In this document: positions 23,366-23,483 of the stretch, piece after piece
Layout: each line of letters opens with the position of its first letter
Numbering within the stretch: the first letter of the stretch is position 1
Assembly (NCBI GenBank): GCA_041917975.1
Contig: JAYRWN010000036.1
Coordinates: 1-23,483, forward strand
DNA from: JAYRWN01 sp041917975
GTDB taxonomy: Bacteria > Bacteroidota > Bacteroidia > Chitinophagales > Saprospiraceae
DNA length: 23,483 bases
Reading direction: 5' to 3'
Position numbers and translations under genes: made by a program
The notes under the pieces: model-generated
What the model saw: only the letters and a program-made list of their open reading frames with translations
The model's database searches: none
Told to the model about the DNA's origin: nothing

Positions 23366-23483
23366 ATGATTGATCGTAGTATTCTCCTCCCGCTTAGTTT
23401 TCTTTTTCTGATATACGTTTCCGTGATCACCAGTTGTGGTCCAAAAAAACCATCCACACCGCAAAGTTTTAATTCCGAGAACC
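23366..23483 (+). CDS. Lipoprotein, 5' end only (cut by the window edge)
   Basis: From the ATG at 23366, 39 codons are open to the end of the window. The product begins MIDRSILLPLSFLFLIY and reaches a lipobox VITSC (Cys24), followed by GPKKPSTPQS, a usual linker after the lipidated Cys. Too little remains to name the family. It lies 92 bases after haloperoxidase-like copy 2, on the other side of a terminator, so it is probably transcribed on its own. Confidence 0.7.
   Translation, partial: MIDRSILLPLSFLFLIYVSVITSCGPKKPSTPQSFNSEN

Overview
The window looks like a chromosomal segment of a Bacteroidota bacterium, most likely from the Saprospiria (Haliscomenobacter/Lewinella-like); the genus cannot be fixed by eye. 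Pointers are the many lipoproteins and secreted beta-rich proteins, a DUF5916 outer-membrane protein, a TPR-CHAT lipoprotein, several ECF sigma factors with membrane partners, and exact or near matches to the Bacteroidota -7 element TAnnTTTG before several genes.

Layout. 1-1143 (-): 5' part of a secreted PPC plus jelly-roll protein, divergent from a tandem pair of LuxR-type regulators (1380-2761, +). 2774-3640 (-): an exported beta-barrel-like protein of unknown function. 3697-6354 (+): a lipoprotein with TPR repeats and a CHAT protease domain that breaks off soon after its catalytic Cys. It converges on a minus-strand run made of an ECF sigma factor (8759-9331), a single-pass membrane protein (7944-8759), an unknown 163-residue protein (7432-7923) and a trypsin-like lipoprotein protease (6443-7450). 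The last two genes lie in a very AT-rich patch whose edges coincide with abnormal 3' ends of both flanking genes.

9332-10028 is a genetic scar: a three-unit degenerate repeat and a UPF0175 antitoxin-like gene broken by two frameshifts. Next come a Schlafen/AlbA_2 plus HATPase protein (10029-11966, -), whose predicted promoter lies inside an inverted repeat, and an Xaa-Pro aminopeptidase (12144-13412, -).

13615-14773 (+) is a second ECF sigma factor overlapping a four-helix membrane protein, followed by a TauE/SafE transporter (14846-15583, +). A DUF5916 protein (15611-17782, -) is divergent from an apparent operon of response regulator, histidine kinase and a vanadium-haloperoxidase/PAP2-type lipoprotein (17980-21371, +). 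A second lipoprotein of the same family (21885-23273, +) has its own likely promoter and a strong terminator. The window ends inside a new lipoprotein gene (23366 onward).

The most interesting region is 3697-9331: two different predicted envelope proteases, one gene on each strand, converging, with a sigma factor and a membrane protein behind one of them, and signs that a central cassette has been swapped. The second is the two-component system that shares an operon with a haloperoxidase-like enzyme. No tRNA, rRNA, insertion sequence, phage gene or CRISPR array was seen.
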